DNA of 64,000 nt from Nocardia paucivorans NBRC 100373. Its GTDB lineage: Bacteria > Actinomycetota > Actinomycetes > Mycobacteriales > Mycobacteriaceae. The notes beneath the pieces were generated by a model. It made no database searches. It saw only the letters and a list, made by a program, of their open reading frames with translations, and was not told the origin of the DNA. The position numbers and the translations under genes were made by a program. Below, piece by piece: positions 61,551 through 64,000 of this stretch (position 1 is the stretch's first letter; each line of letters begins with the position of its first letter). Where the stretch lies: NCBI RefSeq assembly GCF_000308675.1, contig NZ_BAGE01000046.1, forward strand, positions 62,001 to 126,000, given 5' to 3'.

Positions 61551-62774
61551 ATGATCGCTGGGACACCGGTGCTCGATCTGGACGATGCCGCATCGCTGGA
61601 GGCCGCGGACAGCGGAGGTGCCCTACGCTCGGCCGCGTCCGGCGGCGCTCAGGTACGGGCCACCGCCGCAACCGTCGCGGAGGAGGCGCTGGACCGCCTG
61701 ACCGGACTGCGACCACGTAGCCTGCTCATGGTCTCCGGCGCGGGCCGCGCCCGACGTGCCGCGGCCCTGCTGATGGCCGCGCTGGGTGACCGCGCCGGGT
61801 TGCCCCTGGTTCCGGTCACCGCCATCCCGCCGTGGGCAGGACCCTTGGATGTGGTCCTGGTGGCGGGCGACGACGCGGGCGATCCACGGCTCATCGACGC
61901 CATCGACCGGGCCCAACGTCGCGGCGCCGAGGTCGTGGTGGCGGCGCCGGCGGAGGGACCCCTGCGCGCGGCGGCCGCCGGTCGGGCGGCGCTGCTGGAA
62001 CCGCGGGTGCCGGTGATGGAGCACAACCGGATGCTGCGTTTCCTCGCCGTGGGAATTGCGGTCCTGCATGCCATCGACCCGAACCGCAGCGGCGCCCTAC
62101 TGCCCGAACTGGACGCCTTGGCCGATGTCCTGGACGCCGAGGCGTTGCGCGACGGACCTCGATACGAGGTCTTTCACAATCCGGCCAAAACCTTGGCCGC
62201 CCGGATGCAGGAGCGGGAACTGGTGTTGGCCGGCGACACCGACGCCACGACCGAACTGGCCACCCATGCCGCCGAGGTATTACTGCAATCGGCGGGACGT
62301 ATCGCGACCGCGGTGGACCTGACCGTCGCCGTGACCGCATTGCCTCGGTTCCGTTCCGCGGCGGCGAGCACACCCGACTACGACCCGCTCTTCCACGATG
62401 AAGAGCTCGATGGGCCGCCCCCGGTGAATCGGATGCGGGTATTCCTGTTCAGCGCCGATACGGACGAGATCACCGCCCGCCGCAAACTCGCTGTCTTCGG
62501 CGGCGCCGGGGCCGGTGTGGTGGACGCCGACCTCGTCACCGCCGACCTGGCCGAGGTCGATCCGGCCGGCCTGCCTCCGCAGCTGCCACCGCCGGGAGCT
62601 CCGACATCCGAGCGGGACCCCGCGGCGGCCCCGGCGAACGGACGACCCGGGAGCGAGTTGGAGCGACTCGCGGTGCTGGCATTGCGCGTGGAAATGGCGG
62701 CCGCCTACCTGCGGCTGATCGGCGGACAGGCGACCACGGGCGAGACGAACGGCTACGACGGGGGACGCTACTAG
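61551..62774 (+). CDS. TobH-like SIS-fold protein
   Basis: 407 aa from ATG 61551 (GGGAGG about 11 bases upstream). Homologue of Rv3256c. SLLMVSGAGRARRAAALLMA resembles a SIS (sugar isomerase) phosphosugar-binding strand, and VVLVAGDDAGDPRLIDAIDR and RGAEVVVAAPAEGPLRAAA a second such strand; the C-terminal part has an acidic linker. Its place between phosphomannomutase and mannose-6-phosphate isomerase suggests a role in phosphomannose metabolism or its control, but no reaction is known. Confidence 0.85.
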   Translation: MIAGTPVLDLDDAASLEAADSGGALRSAASGGAQVRATAATVAEEALDRLTGLRPRSLLMVSGAGRARRAAALLMAALGDRAGLPLVPVTAIPPWAGPLDVVLVAGDDAGDPRLIDAIDRAQRRGAEVVVAAPAEGPLRAAAAGRAALLEPRVPVMEHNRMLRFLAVGIAVLHAIDPNRSGALLPELDALADVLDAEALRDGPRYEVFHNPAKTLAARMQERELVLAGDTDATTELATHAAEVLLQSAGRIATAVDLTVAVTALPRFRSAAASTPDYDPLFHDEELDGPPPVNRMRVFLFSADTDEITARRKLAVFGGAGAGVVDADLVTADLAEVDPAGLPPQLPPPGAPTSERDPAAAPANGRPGSELERLAVLALRVEMAAAYLRLIGGQATTGETNGYDGGRY

Positions 62775-63991
62775 TGCACGAGCTCGTTGGTGCGCTGCGC
62801 TCATATGCCTGGGGCTCGCGCACCGCGCTGGCCGAACTGTGTGGCCGCCCCGTGCCGTCGGCCCATCCCGAAGCGGAACTATGGTTCGGGGCCCACCCGG
62901 CCGATCCCGCGCATATTCGCACCGACAACGGCACCCGCTCGCTGCTCGATGTGGTATCGGCCGACCCCGACCGCGAACTCGGCCGGGCCGCAACGGAGTT
63001 CGACGGTCGACTACCCTTCCTGCTGAAACTTCTCGCCGCCGAGGAACCGCTGTCGTTGCAGGCGCATCCGAGTCCGGAACAGGCGCGAGCCGGTTTCGAA
63101 CGGGAGAACCGGGCCGGGGTGCCGCTGGATTCGCCGCTGCGCAACTATCGCGACGAGAACCACAAACCGGAACTGGTGGTGGCACTGGACCGTTTCGAAG
63201 CGCTGGCCGGTTTCCGAAACCCGCAACGCACCGTCGAACTACTGCGCGCATTGGCGGTGCCCGAGCTCGCCTCGTATGCGGATCTGTTGGCCGCCCAACC
63301 CGATTCGAATGGGCTGCGGACCCTGTTCACAACCTGGATCACCCTGCCGCAGAATGTGTTGTCCACCCTGCTGCCCTGCGTGTTGGACGGATGTGTGCGC
63401 TACCTGTCCGGGCCCGATCGCACCTTCGCCGCCGAGGCGCGCACCACACTGGAACTGGCCGAGGTCTATCCGGGGGACGCCGGGGTGTTGGCAGCGCTGC
63501 TGCTGAACCGGCTCACCCTGCAACCGGGGCAGGGCCTGTTCCTGGCGGCCGGAAATCTGCACGCCTATCTGCGTGGGCTGGCCGTGGAGATCATGGCCAA
63601 TTCCGACAATGTGTTGCGCGGCGGACTCACCCCCAAACATGTCGATGTGCCGGAACTGTTGCGGGTACTCGATTTCGAACCGATCGATCTGCCGTTGGTA
63701 CTGCCCGAACCCGCGGGCGACGGGTCGGTACGTTACCGCACATCCGCACCGGAATTCGCGCTGCGGCGCTTCGATCTGGTCGAGGGTTCGGGCCAGGTGC
63801 CGCTCACCGAGGCCGGTCCGGGTATCGTGCTCTGCTCATCCGGAACGGCGCGGCTGCGACACGACGGATCGGAGCTGGTGCTCGAACGGGGAGCCGCAGC
63901 CTGGATCTCGGCTGCCGATACCGATATTCGAGCACAATCGGTGGACGGGCCGGCTCAACTCTTCTGCGCCTGCGTAGGAGGCGATGCTTGA
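62774..63991 (+). CDS. manA: Mannose-6-phosphate isomerase, class I
   Basis: 405 aa from GTG 62774, overlapping the upstream stop by one base. Zinc enzyme interconverting fructose 6-phosphate and mannose 6-phosphate. Zinc ligands: SLQAHPS (Gln and His, near 96), DENHKPELVVAL (Glu and His, near 132) and GNLHAYLRG (His, near 262); active-site Arg region NVLRGGLTPKHVDVPELLRV. It ends 9 bases before the window edge. Feeds mannose into the GDP-mannose pathway with ManB. Confidence 0.97.
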   Translation: MHELVGALRSYAWGSRTALAELCGRPVPSAHPEAELWFGAHPADPAHIRTDNGTRSLLDVVSADPDRELGRAATEFDGRLPFLLKLLAAEEPLSLQAHPSPEQARAGFERENRAGVPLDSPLRNYRDENHKPELVVALDRFEALAGFRNPQRTVELLRALAVPELASYADLLAAQPDSNGLRTLFTTWITLPQNVLSTLLPCVLDGCVRYLSGPDRTFAAEARTTLELAEVYPGDAGVLAALLLNRLTLQPGQGLFLAAGNLHAYLRGLAVEIMANSDNVLRGGLTPKHVDVPELLRVLDFEPIDLPLVLPEPAGDGSVRYRTSAPEFALRRFDLVEGSGQVPLTEAGPGIVLCSSGTARLRHDGSELVLERGAAAWISAADTDIRAQSVDGPAQLFCACVGGDA

Positions 63992-64000
63992 CCGCACGGC

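Overview
The window is high-GC actinobacterial DNA from a mycolic-acid-producing genus, most likely Nocardia or a close Rhodococcus-type relative. Evidence for this is the mtrA-mtrB-lpqB set, whiB2, the coenzyme F420 genes fbiA/fbiB, a WS/DGAT acyltransferase, DesA3-like acyl desaturases with their ferredoxin reductase, a DUF732 secreted protein, an AlkB-rubredoxin system and SecA1. The conserved genes follow the order remembered for the Mycobacterium tuberculosis Rv3226c-Rv3263 interval, read from recalled family sequences and not from a search.

Layout. 1-4.5 kb: SRAP-domain gene (cut by the left edge), an aldehyde dehydrogenase, aroA and rsgA. 4.5-16 kb is an accessory stretch: orphan cytosine-5 DNA methyltransferase, PAS-GGDEF-EAL protein, DUF1023-like alpha/beta hydrolase, luciferase-like monooxygenase, membrane protein, a CPBP protease/histidine kinase/response regulator operon, and an Abi_2 protein carrying a C-terminal MbcA/ParS-like domain. 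16-26.6 kb: nine overlapping or closely spaced minus-strand genes that together can account for every step from cyclohexanecarboxylate to crotonyl-CoA (ligase, AliB-, BadK-, BadH- and BadI-like steps, then beta-oxidation of pimeloyl-CoA and glutaryl-CoA dehydrogenase), with a divergent TetR gene and three matching palindromes between them. 26.6-28.4 kb: a small cassette with a DUF6228-like gene and a caspase-like Cys/His protein, flanked by a 44-bp imperfect repeat. 28.4-31.7 kb: Cys-rich regulator, two membrane proteins, a GTP cyclohydrolase I and a secreted DUF732 protein.

31.7-64 kb is the conserved core: secA1, WS/DGAT, DUF6912-like gene, ferredoxin reductase, two tandem fatty-acyl desaturases, a BluB-like flavoprotein, hpf, a ComF-type phosphoribosyltransferase, lpqB-mtrB-mtrA, tmk, ahcY, two alkB genes (one with rubA, rubB and a TetR gene), a NUDIX gene, fbiB-fbiA, whiB2, a zincin-like gene without its HExxH motif, a DUF3499 gene, and manB-tobH-like-manA.

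The shared theme is acyl and hydrocarbon metabolism: alkane hydroxylation, ring-acid degradation, desaturation and storage-lipid synthesis sit with cell-envelope control (MtrAB, SecA1, mannose donors). Several strong inverted repeats mark gene ends. No tRNA, rRNA, CRISPR array or insertion sequence was seen. Starts were chosen from Shine-Dalgarno spacing, overlaps and recalled homologues.
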